Assembly (NCBI GenBank): GCA_002695115.1
Contig: NZOA01000020.1
Location: 9,313 to 17,132, forward strand
DNA: 7,820 nucleotides
From: Planctomycetota bacterium
GTDB lineage: Bacteria > Planctomycetota > UBA8108
Reading direction: 5' to 3'
In this document: positions 1 to 6,282 of the stretch, one piece after another
Position numbering within the stretch: the stretch's first letter is position 1
Layout: every line of letters starts with the position of its first letter
Notes under the pieces: generated by a model
Seen by the model: only the letters and a program-made list of their open reading frames with translations
What the model was told of the DNA's origin: nothing
Database searches by the model: none
Program-made: the position numbers and the translations under genes

Positions 1-803
1 AAGGCGCCGCTGCTCTGCAGGATGAAGAGGTTGATGGCCGTGATGATCGTAAAGGAGAAGACCATCAGGGTCGCGAACATCTGGATGAAACCGTAGCGCC
101 CGGCGTAGAGAACACCTGCTGTTCCGATCGCTATGATCGCTGCCCAGATCTTGTCGTCGACCGGCTTTTCCGGTTTCCCACCCCGGCTTTTCAGGTCTGC
201 TTCGATTTTCGGGATTCCTGCTTCAAGAGAATTTTTCTCTGCCTCGAGTTTCTCTCTTTTTTCCTGCTTCGTGTCATTGGCCGAGAGCTTCCTGGTCAGG
301 AGGTTGACGGCCTTGCGCCGAACCTTGAGATCGGTCTCAAGGTCGAGATGTTCGTTGTAGGCTCGGCCCTCGTCCGTGATCGGGGCGCTGATCATCAGCG
401 CCTGCCCGACGCCCCCGACGATGCCGCCGAGCTGTCCGAGACTGAAAACGAACATGAAGAACCAGTAGAGGGTGAGCCAGTTGCCGCGCCCCTTGAGGCG
501 CGGGCCGGGCACCTCGGCCATAGCGCTGAGGGCGGTCTTTCCCGAAGAGATGGCATAGCGCCCCATCTCGACCTGTGCCAGCACCTTGATGACGCAGCCG
601 ATGATGATGATCCACAGGAGCCAGAAGCCCGCCTCGGCGCCGACGATCGTGGTGGCGATCAGCTCGCCGGAGCCGACGATGGAGCCGGCGATGATCAGGC
701 CCGGGCCCAGGTGCCTGATGATACCGCCGATCGTCTGCGGCGGCTCCTTGATGCCATCAGTCGGCGCCCCGTCTTCGGTGCTCCGGATGCCTTCTTCGTT
801 CAT
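1..803 (-). CDS. Nramp-family divalent metal transporter homologue, non-canonical, 3' end outside window
   Basis: Predicted inner-membrane transporter of the Nramp (COG1914) family; 267 codons are visible and the frame is open to base 1. TM1 starts at about residue 33 (GPGLIIAGSIVGSGE), followed by TM2 (60-80), TM3 (110-138), TM4 (217-236) and TM5 (237-262). The GPG start of TM1 and the AEAGFWLLW stretch into TM2 are family-like. The usual TM1 metal-binding motif DPGN is replaced by G44-S45-G46-E47, so both the Asp and the Asn ligands are absent. Residues 140-215 between TM3 and TM4 form a long Lys/Glu-rich, probably coiled-coil insertion, where MntH-type proteins have a short loop. ATG at 803 is chosen because GGGAG lies 6 nt upstream. 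It lies 104 bp after the HEAT/TPR gene with no visible terminator, so it is probably in the same operon. Family is fairly sure; substrate is unknown, since the TM6 methionine region is not in the window. Confidence 0.8.
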   Translation of the reverse strand, partial: MNEEGIRSTEDGAPTDGIKEPPQTIGGIIRHLGPGLIIAGSIVGSGELIATTIVGAEAGFWLLWIIIIGCVIKVLAQVEMGRYAISSGKTALSAMAEVPGPRLKGRGNWLTLYWFFMFVFSLGQLGGIVGGVGQALMISAPITDEGRAYNEHLDLETDLKVRRKAVNLLTRKLSANDTKQEKREKLEAEKNSLEAGIPKIEADLKSRGGKPEKPVDDKIWAAIIAIGTAGVLYAGRYGFIQMFATLMVFSFTIITAINLFILQSSGA

Positions 804-907
804 TCCTCGCTCCCGGTCCTATCGAGACCCTTCGCTATCGTTCGCCGCAGGCAAGCGGATACGGTACGGCAAGAGGCGTCGGAAGAAAAGGACTCACCCG
901 CGGGCCC

Positions 908-2782
908 TCAATCGTCGGCGCGGCACTTCTCGAGGACGCGCTTGTATCCATCGAGCTTGCGAAGGGGGTCGAGGTCGCGATCATGCTCGATGTGGTCGGG
1001 ATCCTTGAAGCCGGCCTCCACTGATGCATCGAGAGCCTCGATGGCTTTTTCCAGCTGGCCGGCCAGGGAGCAGGCGCAGGCGAGGTTGTAGAGGGTCAGC
1101 TCATCCTTCGGATTGATCCTCCGGGCGACCTCGAAGTGGTGGATGGCCTGGACGTAGTTCTTGAGCAGGAGGTAGGAGAAGCCGAGGTGGTAGTGTCCCT
1201 CGAAGTCGAAGGGGAACTCATCGAGAATTTTGCGGAACTCCCGTGCGGCGCTCTGGTATTCCTTCGAGCGTACGAAGGAGAGTCCCTGCAGGAGCAGCAG
1301 GTCGCGCGAGATCTCGGGACGCTTGAGGACGAGGTCGGGGTTTCGCTCCTGCAGGACGAGAAACCCCCAGCGGTCGCTGAGCTGGGTCATCAGGGCCCTG
1401 GCGGCCGCGTACTTTACCAGGAAGCTGTCCTCGAGGTCGTCGTTTTCGACGATGGCCCTCAGGGTAGGGATTGCGTGGGTGCCGCCGGCGCGCGCGTATT
1501 GGAAGATCCGTCTGCGGCGGGCGGCGAAGGGCAGGTCCGGGTAATCATTGAAGTGAATTCCCACCCGGCCGTAGAGCTCCGGGTCAATTCTCCAGCGCAG
1601 CAGCCCCCGCAGGAATTCGTGCTTTTTTTTCTTCGACTCGGCCTTTTCTTCGCCGCTGATCCCGAGGGCTTCGCTGCCGCGGCTGCCGAGCCTGTAGAGC
1701 TCCAGCCGGGCCCGGTCCCTGATGAGGCTCTCGCCGCCGTCGAGATCCCGCAACACCGAGCTGAGATGCCTGTCGAGGCGGGGTGAGACCGCGCCGGCGC
1801 TTTCCCCCTTCCTGTCGAGTTCCAGGGCCCAGAGGACCCCCCGGGTGTAGTCGCTGGAGGCGGCGCTTTTTCTCAGCAGCAGGCCACTGGCGGAGAGCTC
1901 ATCGAGCTCCTCCGCCAGCAGGGTGGCGTAGAGACGTTCACAGATCGTGCGGAGCTCTCCGTTCCCGGGAGTTTCCCGCAGCGGCAGCAGTCCTCCGCGG
2001 GTCGTGATCTCCACGAGGGCCGGGGCGCCGAGGACCCGGACTCTCTTCATCAGCGACTCGACCCGGGGTTTGCGGGCGCGGGTCCTCTCTCGCAGGTCGC
2101 CGGCGCGCAGCCGGGTGATTTCACTTTTCGATTCAAGGCTCTGCGAGATAGCCTCGAGCCGCTGGAGCTCCCTGTACTCGAGGGCAAGCTGCTCGAAGCC
2201 GGGAATTTCTTTTTTGAACCGAACGACCTTTTCCTCGAGTTCACGCAGGCGACCCCTGTCAGCTCCGGGCAGGGGAGCTTTTTTCCCCGCGGCGGCCTCC
2301 GCTGATTCCCGCAGGCGTCTCCAGGCCAGCCAGGATTTCAGGTTCGCCTCGACCCCGGGATTCTCGCTCTCTCGCGTCGCGATCCTGCCGCGAAGCTCTT
2401 TGAGTCTCGAGAGGGATTTGAACCTCGTGTCCAGGAGCTCGAGCTCCTGGCGGTCAAGCTCCAGGGCGCGGTATTCCGATTCGAGATGAATGAAAAAGTC
2501 AGCGAGGATCTCCCGAAGAATTTTTTCCACGCGGAGCCAGCGCAGCCGCCCGGCGGCGGCGTCGCTCACCGGGCCGGCGGCTACAATCTTCGCCAGCGGG
2601 AGCAGGACGTCTTCACCGAGGTTCCGGACCTCCGCCTCGGCCAGCTTCGATACGAAGGGATCCGGATCATTCAATCCCTCGAGCCATTTGTCCAGCTCGG
2701 CTTCAGGGCGGGCGCTCGCTTCCAGGGCGGGATGCAGCCAGCAGGAGATGACGAGGAGGGCTGGAAGAAGGGATCTGGTCAT
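908..2782 (-). CDS. Secreted HEAT-like / coiled-coil / TPR repeat protein, function unknown
   Basis: A 624-residue probable scaffold or protein-interaction protein; no catalytic domain is recognised. It starts with an export signal (MTR, then a hydrophobic stretch to about residue 20) and a likely signal peptidase I site after A22-S23-A24. A VISC sequence ending at Cys14 resembles a lipobox but sits very close to the N-terminus. HEAT-like segments lie at about 30-68, 333-371 and 434-470; the middle part (85-245) is Glu/Arg/Leu-rich and probably coiled coil. Three TPRs follow at about 494-526, 527-560 and 561-595. The C-terminus ends in a degenerate DxDLDPLRK unit, common at the end of bacterial TPR proteins. 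The start overlaps the upstream UDPGP-like gene by ATGA, with AGGCGG just before it, so translation is probably coupled. An A8 run at codons 384-387 is described separately. The gene is surely real; its role is not known. Confidence 0.85.
   Translation of the reverse strand: MTRSLLPALLVISCWLHPALEASARPEAELDKWLEGLNDPDPFVSKLAEAEVRNLGEDVLLPLAKIVAAGPVSDAAAGRLRWLRVEKILREILADFFIHLESEYRALELDRQELELLDTRFKSLSRLKELRGRIATRESENPGVEANLKSWLAWRRLRESAEAAAGKKAPLPGADRGRLRELEEKVVRFKKEIPGFEQLALEYRELQRLEAISQSLESKSEITRLRAGDLRERTRARKPRVESLMKRVRVLGAPALVEITTRGGLLPLRETPGNGELRTICERLYATLLAEELDELSASGLLLRKSAASSDYTRGVLWALELDRKGESAGAVSPRLDRHLSSVLRDLDGGESLIRDRARLELYRLGSRGSEALGISGEEKAESKKKKHEFLRGLLRWRIDPELYGRVGIHFNDYPDLPFAARRRRIFQYARAGGTHAIPTLRAIVENDDLEDSFLVKYAAARALMTQLSDRWGFLVLQERNPDLVLKRPEISRDLLLLQGLSFVRSKEYQSAAREFRKILDEFPFDFEGHYHLGFSYLLLKNYVQAIHHFEVARRINPKDELTLYNLACACSLAGQLEKAIEALDASVEAGFKDPDHIEHDRDLDPLRKLDGYKRVLEKCRADD
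1622..1628 (-). other. Possible slippery heptamer A_AAA_AAG in the HEAT/TPR gene
   Basis: An A8 run on the coding strand (1623-1630) ends in A AAA AAG, phased in the zero frame at Lys385-Lys387. This is the heptamer used for -1 frameshifting in E. coli dnaX. An AAAGG Shine-Dalgarno-like sequence lies roughly a dozen nt upstream. A -1 shift would add 12 residues and stop, giving about 399 aa without the last HEAT-like segment and the TPRs. No clear downstream stem was found. It may be only a chance poly-Lys stretch. Confidence 0.25.
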
Positions 2783-4215
2783 TTTTTACCGCCTGTAAGG
2801 AGTATATCGTCAGTTACCTCCCCAGGCAGGTCAGATCGTGATTTCAATTCGGTTTCGCTCAGCGCGTAGAGCGGTGAGATCTCGACTGTCGGCGTGACGT
2901 CCCTGGCCTTCCCGGTGAATTCCACCCCGCAACGCTGGAGCCAGGTCGTGTAGAGCTGCGACAGGTCCCGTTGGGCCGAAAGCGATGAGCTCTCACCTCC
3001 CATGTTCCGGATCGGAGAGAACTCGGCGTTCCTGTCGGCGTAGATGATACAGTTTTTTTTCGCGGGCCAGAGAGCATCGTAGAGGTAGCAGCTGAACTCG
3101 CAGCAGTTTGGTTCGGTTGGCCGCACCAGCTCTCCATGCCGGTCGATGAAGGATACGGTCTTCTCCGTTGTATGGAAGGGAAGCTGCAGGTTCTCGGCGT
3201 GAATTCTTGAGACGAAGTCCAGCTTGAAGATATGAGTCGCCATATCTCCGCTGCCGAAGCTCAGGCTCCCGTCCTCCAGCCGCCCGCTTCTTTCCTGTTC
3301 CGGGAGTCGCGAATAGCTGATGACGCCGGTGGTCTCTCCGATGCGGCAGAACACCCCGAGGTCCTCCTCGCCCTCGGTCCGATCGATGCACTTGGAGGAC
3401 ACCTCGTAGCCTTCGCTGATGTGATGATCGAGGAAGGCCTCATCGCCGATCTGCACCAGTGGGTTGTCGACCTGGAAGAAGAAGAGGTGTTCGATTCCGG
3501 ATTCGCGCAGCGTCTCGGCTCCGGCCGAGTCGAGGTAATCATCAAGGACTCCTCCGTGGCCGTTAGGGGATAGGGCGAGCTTGCCCGGCTCGGTCCGCAG
3601 GAAGCGGCCGCGGCGGTCGATCAGGGGGAGCAGGGGCTGGGGAAGAAAGTGGACATCGGAGGGATTGAGTCCGAAGTGGTTTTCAGACTTGAAGAACTCC
3701 GAGGTGGTCTCCAGGTGGTCGGGATGGATCACGATGTGCAGGGGCAGGGAGATCTTGTGCCGCCGGTTGAGGGCGCGAATTTTTTCGGCGTGAAGCTGAA
3801 AGAGGCTCTTGCCGCTGATGGGGCCGATAGGAAGCATGCCCGTGGGCTCGCCGGGCAATCCCAGGCCGGTGCCGCCCGCCAGCAGGAAGAGGGCGATCTT
3901 TCCCTCGCCGAGGGCGGCTTCAGCCGCGGGGAAGGTGCCCCCGGTGCCGTTTCCATTGTCGCCGGCCGGGCCGGCGGGAAGCGCATGGACCTCCGGCGGC
4001 GTCAGCATCCCCAGGTCGAGGTCAGGATCCTGGCCCTGGCGACGCTGGTGCACCAGGCGTTTTACCAGCTGGAAATTTATCGACCGTAGATCCCTGAGCA
4101 GCCCACGCTGGTCATCCTGGCTGAGCTCATCCCATCCTTCGAAGAGATGCTCCTGCCCGGCTTCCCGTGCCTTGGCAACACAGACCTTGTCGGCCTCTGA
4201 GTTGACCTTGATCAT
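2779..4215 (-). CDS. UDPGP-family (UDP-sugar pyrophosphorylase-like) protein, probable pseudoenzyme
   Basis: Homologue of cytoplasmic UTP:sugar-1-phosphate uridylyltransferases (UGPase/UDP-GlcNAc pyrophosphorylase fold), 478 aa, full length for the family. Family markers in order: an N-terminal helical region with HLFEGWDELS (23-32), a glycine-rich loop (113-126), PIGPISGKSLFQLHAEK (129-145), PNGHGG (217-222), QVDNPLV (248-254), SSK (273-275), LPFH (345-348), YDAL (379-382) and EFSPIRN (398-404). The loop reads AGGTGLGL then GEPTG, where active members have GGxGTRLG and PKG: Arg is Gly, and Lys125 has become Thr. The later KFE motif reads E373-F-S, losing a third catalytic Lys. The Mg-binding Asp-Asn of VDN (250-251) and the nucleotide/sugar loop remain. 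The frame is open throughout, so this is not simple decay. First gene of the leftward operon, with a promoter upstream. ATG at 4215 follows a weak AGGG; the stop overlaps the next start by ATGA. The fold is sure; activity is doubtful. Confidence 0.85.
   Translation of the reverse strand: MIKVNSEADKVCVAKAREAGQEHLFEGWDELSQDDQRGLLRDLRSINFQLVKRLVHQRRQGQDPDLDLGMLTPPEVHALPAGPAGDNGNGTGGTFPAAEAALGEGKIALFLLAGGTGLGLPGEPTGMLPIGPISGKSLFQLHAEKIRALNRRHKISLPLHIVIHPDHLETTSEFFKSENHFGLNPSDVHFLPQPLLPLIDRRGRFLRTEPGKLALSPNGHGGVLDDYLDSAGAETLRESGIEHLFFFQVDNPLVQIGDEAFLDHHISEGYEVSSKCIDRTEGEEDLGVFCRIGETTGVISYSRLPEQERSGRLEDGSLSFGSGDMATHIFKLDFVSRIHAENLQLPFHTTEKTVSFIDRHGELVRPTEPNCCEFSCYLYDALWPAKKNCIIYADRNAEFSPIRNMGGESSSLSAQRDLSQLYTTWLQRCGVEFTGKARDVTPTVEISPLYALSETELKSRSDLPGEVTDDILLTGGKK
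3052..3058 (-). other. Possible slippery heptamer A_AAA_AAC in the UDPGP-like gene
   Basis: A second A8 run (3053-3060 on the coding strand) spans Lys386-Lys387-Asn388 and ends in A AAA AAC in the zero frame. A -1 shift would replace the C-terminal 90 residues, including EFSPIRN, with 19 others and then a TGA stop (about 407 aa). AAC-ending heptamers are less efficient in bacteria than AAG-ending ones, so RNA polymerase slippage on A8 is at least as likely. It could be chance. Confidence 0.18.
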
Positions 4216-4230
4216 ATTACCCTAATACCC
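4215..4230 (-). repeat. 8-bp tandem repeat over the ribosome-binding region of the UDPGP-like gene
   Basis: On the minus strand GGGTATTA is followed directly by GGGTAATA (7 of 8 bases match), and the last A is the first base of the ATG. The repeat gives two GGG-containing Shine-Dalgarno-like sites, of which the proximal AGGG is best placed. It is too short to rule out chance. Confidence 0.3.
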
Positions 4231-4259
4231 TATAGCCCCGGTTTGCGGGGAAGTCAGGA

Positions 4260-4288
4260 ATTCTAGGTTCCCCCGAGGGCTCCGTCAA
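4260..4288 (-). promoter_or_regulatory. Sigma-70-type promoter for the leftward operon
   Basis: Read on the minus strand, -35 TTGACG (4288-4283, 5 of 6 consensus) is followed by a 17-bp spacer and -10 TAGAAT (4265-4260, 5 of 6). Transcription would start near 4253, leaving a leader of roughly 38 nt before the ATG at 4215. An A7 tract (4312-4306) lies 18-24 bp upstream of the -35 and could act as a distal UP element. The leader contains a 5-bp perfect stem (CCCCG/CGGGG, 4236-4250) with no U-run, which might influence translation. Confidence 0.6.
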
Positions 4289-4350
4289 ATGCTATCCAAC
4301 CGGGCTTTTTTTCTTATCTGGAGGCCTCTGTGTTCCGAAGTTATTGTGGG

Positions 4351-4356
4351 TAAAAT
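4351..4356 (+). promoter_or_regulatory. Candidate -10 element for the nadC operon
   Basis: TAAAAT (5 of 6 consensus) is the best -10-like hexamer before nadC, but no good -35 lies 16-18 bp upstream. An alternative is TATATC (4364-4369) with TTATTG (4341-4346) at 17 bp, also weak. A promoter must lie in or near this region because the operon diverges here; which hexamer is used is unsure. The 8-bp palindrome GAGGCCTC (4321-4328) lies just upstream and might be a weak operator. Confidence 0.3.
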
Positions 4357-4422
4357 GGTTCGGTATATCGGCAGGGGACTTCTGGATTTTTCTTTTCAGC
4401 CTCTCATGATGGGGCTAATTCA

Positions 4423-4446
4423 ATGAAACTGAGCTATTCCCTATGA
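4423..4446 (+). CDS. Possible 7-codon leader ORF coupled to nadC
   Basis: ATG at 4423 opens MKLSYSL and ends at TGA 4444-4446, which overlaps the nadC ATG (4443) as ATGA. A GATGGGG sequence ends 8 nt before its ATG, whereas nadC itself has no clear Shine-Dalgarno sequence. This would fit delivery of ribosomes to nadC by termination-reinitiation. The encoded peptide has no recognisable attenuation signal, such as runs of one codon. It may be coincidence. Confidence 0.25.
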   Translation: MKLSYSL

Positions 4447-5423
4447 CCAGGTCTTCAAACCCCCAACACCAGCCGGAGCGCGGCTGGGCCCGGCAGGAAG
4501 CCCGGGAGGCCGCCGCCTTGATCGAGCGCGCCCTTCTCGAAGATCTTCCCGCGGGAGACCTCACCACCGATTCGCTCTTCGGTGATCGCCTCGAAGCTTC
4601 TTCCGGCTCGGCCGGTCGGAGCGGGCTGGGAATTGTCGCCCGCTGCGTAGCGCGCCAGGCGGGATGCTTCTGCGGGTCTCCCATCGCCGAGGCTCTCTTT
4701 GAGAAGGTCGACCGGGGGGTCGAGGTTTCCGTGCGCGTTCCCGAGGGCGGCATGGTCTCGGGCGGAGAGGTCCTGCTTGAATTGTCCGGACCGGCTGCCG
4801 TGATTCTCCGTGTCGAGAGGGTGCTGCTCAATTTTCTCCAGCGGCTCTGCGGCATATCCAGCTGGACAGCCCGATGGGTGGCGGAGCTCGATGGACTTGA
4901 CGCCATCCTGCTCGATACGCGGAAGACGACCCCGGGCTGGCGCCGGCTGGAGAAGTACGCCGTCAGGATGGGGGGTGGGACCAATCATCGTTTCGATCTT
5001 TCCGACGCCATCATGCTCAAGGACAACCATTCATGGATCCTGCGGAAGGTGGGAGAGTCGTCCCTGGGGGATTGGTTGGCGACGCTGCGCAAGGGCTCCC
5101 CGGAGGCCTTCCTGCAGGTCGAGGTCGATTCTCGCGAAGAGTTTATCGAGGCCCTCGATGTCGATGCGGAAAACAGGATCGATTCCATCCTGCTCGATAA
5201 TTTTTCTACCGATGAGCTCGCATGGGCGGTTGAAGAGAGGCGGAGCCGTGCCGGCTGCCGGCTTCTCCTGGAGGCTTCCGGGGGGATCCACCTGGAAAAC
5301 GTGAGGAGGATCGCCGAGACCGGGGTCGAGAGAATCTCCGTAGGGGCGTTGACCCATTCGGCGCCGGCGCTGGATGTCAGTCTCGAATTGTCAGAGGTAT
5401 TTGAACTGGAGCAGGGAAAATGA
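4443..5423 (+). CDS. nadC: Nicotinate-nucleotide pyrophosphorylase (carboxylating), quinolinate phosphoribosyltransferase
   Basis: Cytoplasmic enzyme of de novo NAD synthesis: quinolinate plus PRPP gives nicotinate mononucleotide, CO2 and pyrophosphate. The N-terminal domain (about 25-140) has RALLEDLPAGDLTTDS and ERVLLNFLQRLCGIS; the barrel domain follows. Catalytic and ligand-binding residues known from the family are all present: R160-K161 in DTRKTTPG, H182-R183 in NHRF, K193 in MLKDNH, E227 in VEVD, D252-N253 in LLDNF and the phosphate-binding ASGG at 278-281. The GALTHSAPALD signature sits near the C-terminus. At 326 aa it is somewhat longer than the usual 280-300, mainly through an N-terminal extension. 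ATG at 4443 is preferred, although a TTG at 4518 has GGGAGG 8 nt upstream and would still keep the domain. It is first in the rightward operon and overlaps the DUF192 gene by ATGA. nadA and nadB are not in the window. Confidence 0.97.
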   Translation: MTRSSNPQHQPERGWARQEAREAAALIERALLEDLPAGDLTTDSLFGDRLEASSGSAGRSGLGIVARCVARQAGCFCGSPIAEALFEKVDRGVEVSVRVPEGGMVSGGEVLLELSGPAAVILRVERVLLNFLQRLCGISSWTARWVAELDGLDAILLDTRKTTPGWRRLEKYAVRMGGGTNHRFDLSDAIMLKDNHSWILRKVGESSLGDWLATLRKGSPEAFLQVEVDSREEFIEALDVDAENRIDSILLDNFSTDELAWAVEERRSRAGCRLLLEASGGIHLENVRRIAETGVERISVGALTHSAPALDVSLELSEVFELEQGK

Positions 5424-5896
5424 CCAGGCGTGGATTATTCATTCTGACCCTCTTATTGCCGTTCTTTCATTCCGGCTGTAATGAGCCGGCGCCCAGGAGA
5501 GAACACGACACCCGGTTGCGCCTCAAGGTAGGGGGGCGGGTACTGAAAACCACGGTCGCCTATACCGACGCGGCCAGGAAGATGGGACTCATGCATCGAG
5601 AAGCCCTCGAGGAGGACGAGGGGATGCTCTTTATCTTTCCCGTCGAGAGAAAGCTGAGCTTCTGGATGAGAAACACCCGCGTTCCCCTGTCGATCGCCTT
5701 TATCGATGACCTTGGAAAAGTGATGCAGATCGAGGATATGAGACCATTTGACGAGACCTCGGTTCCCTCACGGTTCACCGTTCGCTATGCCCTCGAGGTC
5801 GAGAAGGGATGGTACCGGAAAGCAGGTCTGAAGGTCGGCGATTCGTTGCCCGAATTTACCCGTAAGGTCGATCCCTATAAGAAGCTGGTGAAGTGA
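5420..5896 (+). CDS. DUF192-family protein, putative lipoprotein
   Basis: Small exported protein (158 aa) of the DUF192 (PF02643) family, whose biochemical function is not established. Residues 1-19 form a signal sequence (MTRRG then a hydrophobic core) ending in HSGC; Cys20 could be lipidated, although His at -3 is unusual for a lipobox. The domain covers about 32-145 and shows the family motifs: RKMGLMHREAL (53-63), EGMLFIF (67-73), FWMRNTRVPL (81-90), AFID (93-96), YALEVEKGW (123-131) and VGD (139-141). It is full length for the family. Its start overlaps the nadC stop by ATGA, with GGAG 8 nt upstream, and its stop overlaps the next start by GTGA. That gives tight coupling in the operon but no direct functional clue. 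Confidence 0.92.
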   Translation: MTRRGLFILTLLLPFFHSGCNEPAPRREHDTRLRLKVGGRVLKTTVAYTDAARKMGLMHREALEEDEGMLFIFPVERKLSFWMRNTRVPLSIAFIDDLGKVMQIEDMRPFDETSVPSRFTVRYALEVEKGWYRKAGLKVGDSLPEFTRKVDPYKKLVK

Positions 5897-6282
5897 GGTC
5901 CGCGGTAGCTGTGAAATCAGACAGCCACTCCCATCATCCCGCAAGCTCCCACCTTCCAGGGGCCGAGGTGGCCCTGATTGTCCTCTCCCTGCTGATCCTC
6001 GTACTTCCCGCTTTTACGCCGGATGGGCCGGAGGCCAGGCTCCTGCCTGTTTCCAGCGATGTCGAGCCACTGGCGATCGACGTGGAGAGCGCGCCCTGGT
6101 ATGAGTGGGCCCTGCTGGAGGGTATCGGGGAGGTGAGGGCTCGGAGGATCGTGGATTACGTCAGCAGGCACCGCCCGCTGGAGAGCATCGAGCAGTTGAG
6201 CGGGGTGCCCGGGCTGCCGCGGGGATGGCTGGAGAAGGCGCGGCCGTTTCTCGGATTTCGCCGGAAGGCGCCCGCGCCATGA
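5893..6282 (+). CDS. Membrane-anchored ComEA-like helix-hairpin-helix protein
   Basis: A 129-residue protein with a short His/Ser-rich N-terminus, one transmembrane helix (about 25-41) and a C-terminal helix-hairpin-helix pair. The first hairpin is [17 protein letters not shown] (74-90, G77-I78-G79 turn), and the second is the more degenerate [19 protein letters not shown] (102-120). This resembles the ComEA DNA-receptor domain, which binds double-stranded DNA in the periplasm during uptake. The canonical INxA lead-in reads IDVESAP. The GTG at 5893 overlaps the DUF192 stop as GTGA and is preferred by analogy with the other junctions; GTG at 5911 (residue 7) is an alternative. The stop overlaps the uvrB ATG. 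The HhH assignment is solid; a competence role is inferred, since no other com gene is in the window and related HhH domains occur in other envelope proteins. Confidence 0.8.
   Translation: MRSAVAVKSDSHSHHPASSHLPGAEVALIVLSLLILVLPAFTPDGPEARLLPVSSDVEPLAIDVESAPWYEWALLEGIGEVRARRIVDYVSRHRPLESIEQLSGVPGLPRGWLEKARPFLGFRRKAPAP

Noticed and set aside
804..907. Possible terminator or separate promoter before the Nramp gene
   Set aside because: No stem followed by a T-run and no convincing -35/-10 pair was found in the 104-bp spacer on the minus strand.
348..1091. A 247-codon plus-strand frame across the Nramp and HEAT/TPR genes
   Set aside because: Low-complexity Asp/Ala/Arg-rich translation, antisense to two supported genes, without a recognisable domain.
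4236..4250. CCCCG/CGGGG hairpin in the leader of the leftward operon as a riboswitch or terminator
   Set aside because: A 5-bp stem with no U-run and only about 38 nt of leader is too small for a known riboswitch class; kept only as a note with the promoter.
4300..4313. GGGC followed by T7 on the plus strand, resembling an intrinsic terminator
   Set aside because: No complementary GC arm lies just upstream and no plus-strand gene precedes it. It is better read as an A-tract upstream of the leftward promoter.
4518..4520. TTG with GGGAGG 8 nt upstream as the true nadC start
   Set aside because: It would leave only a few residues before the conserved RALLEDL helix, and GGGAGG can arise from the Arg-Glu codons. 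Not excluded, but ATG at 4443 is the better choice.
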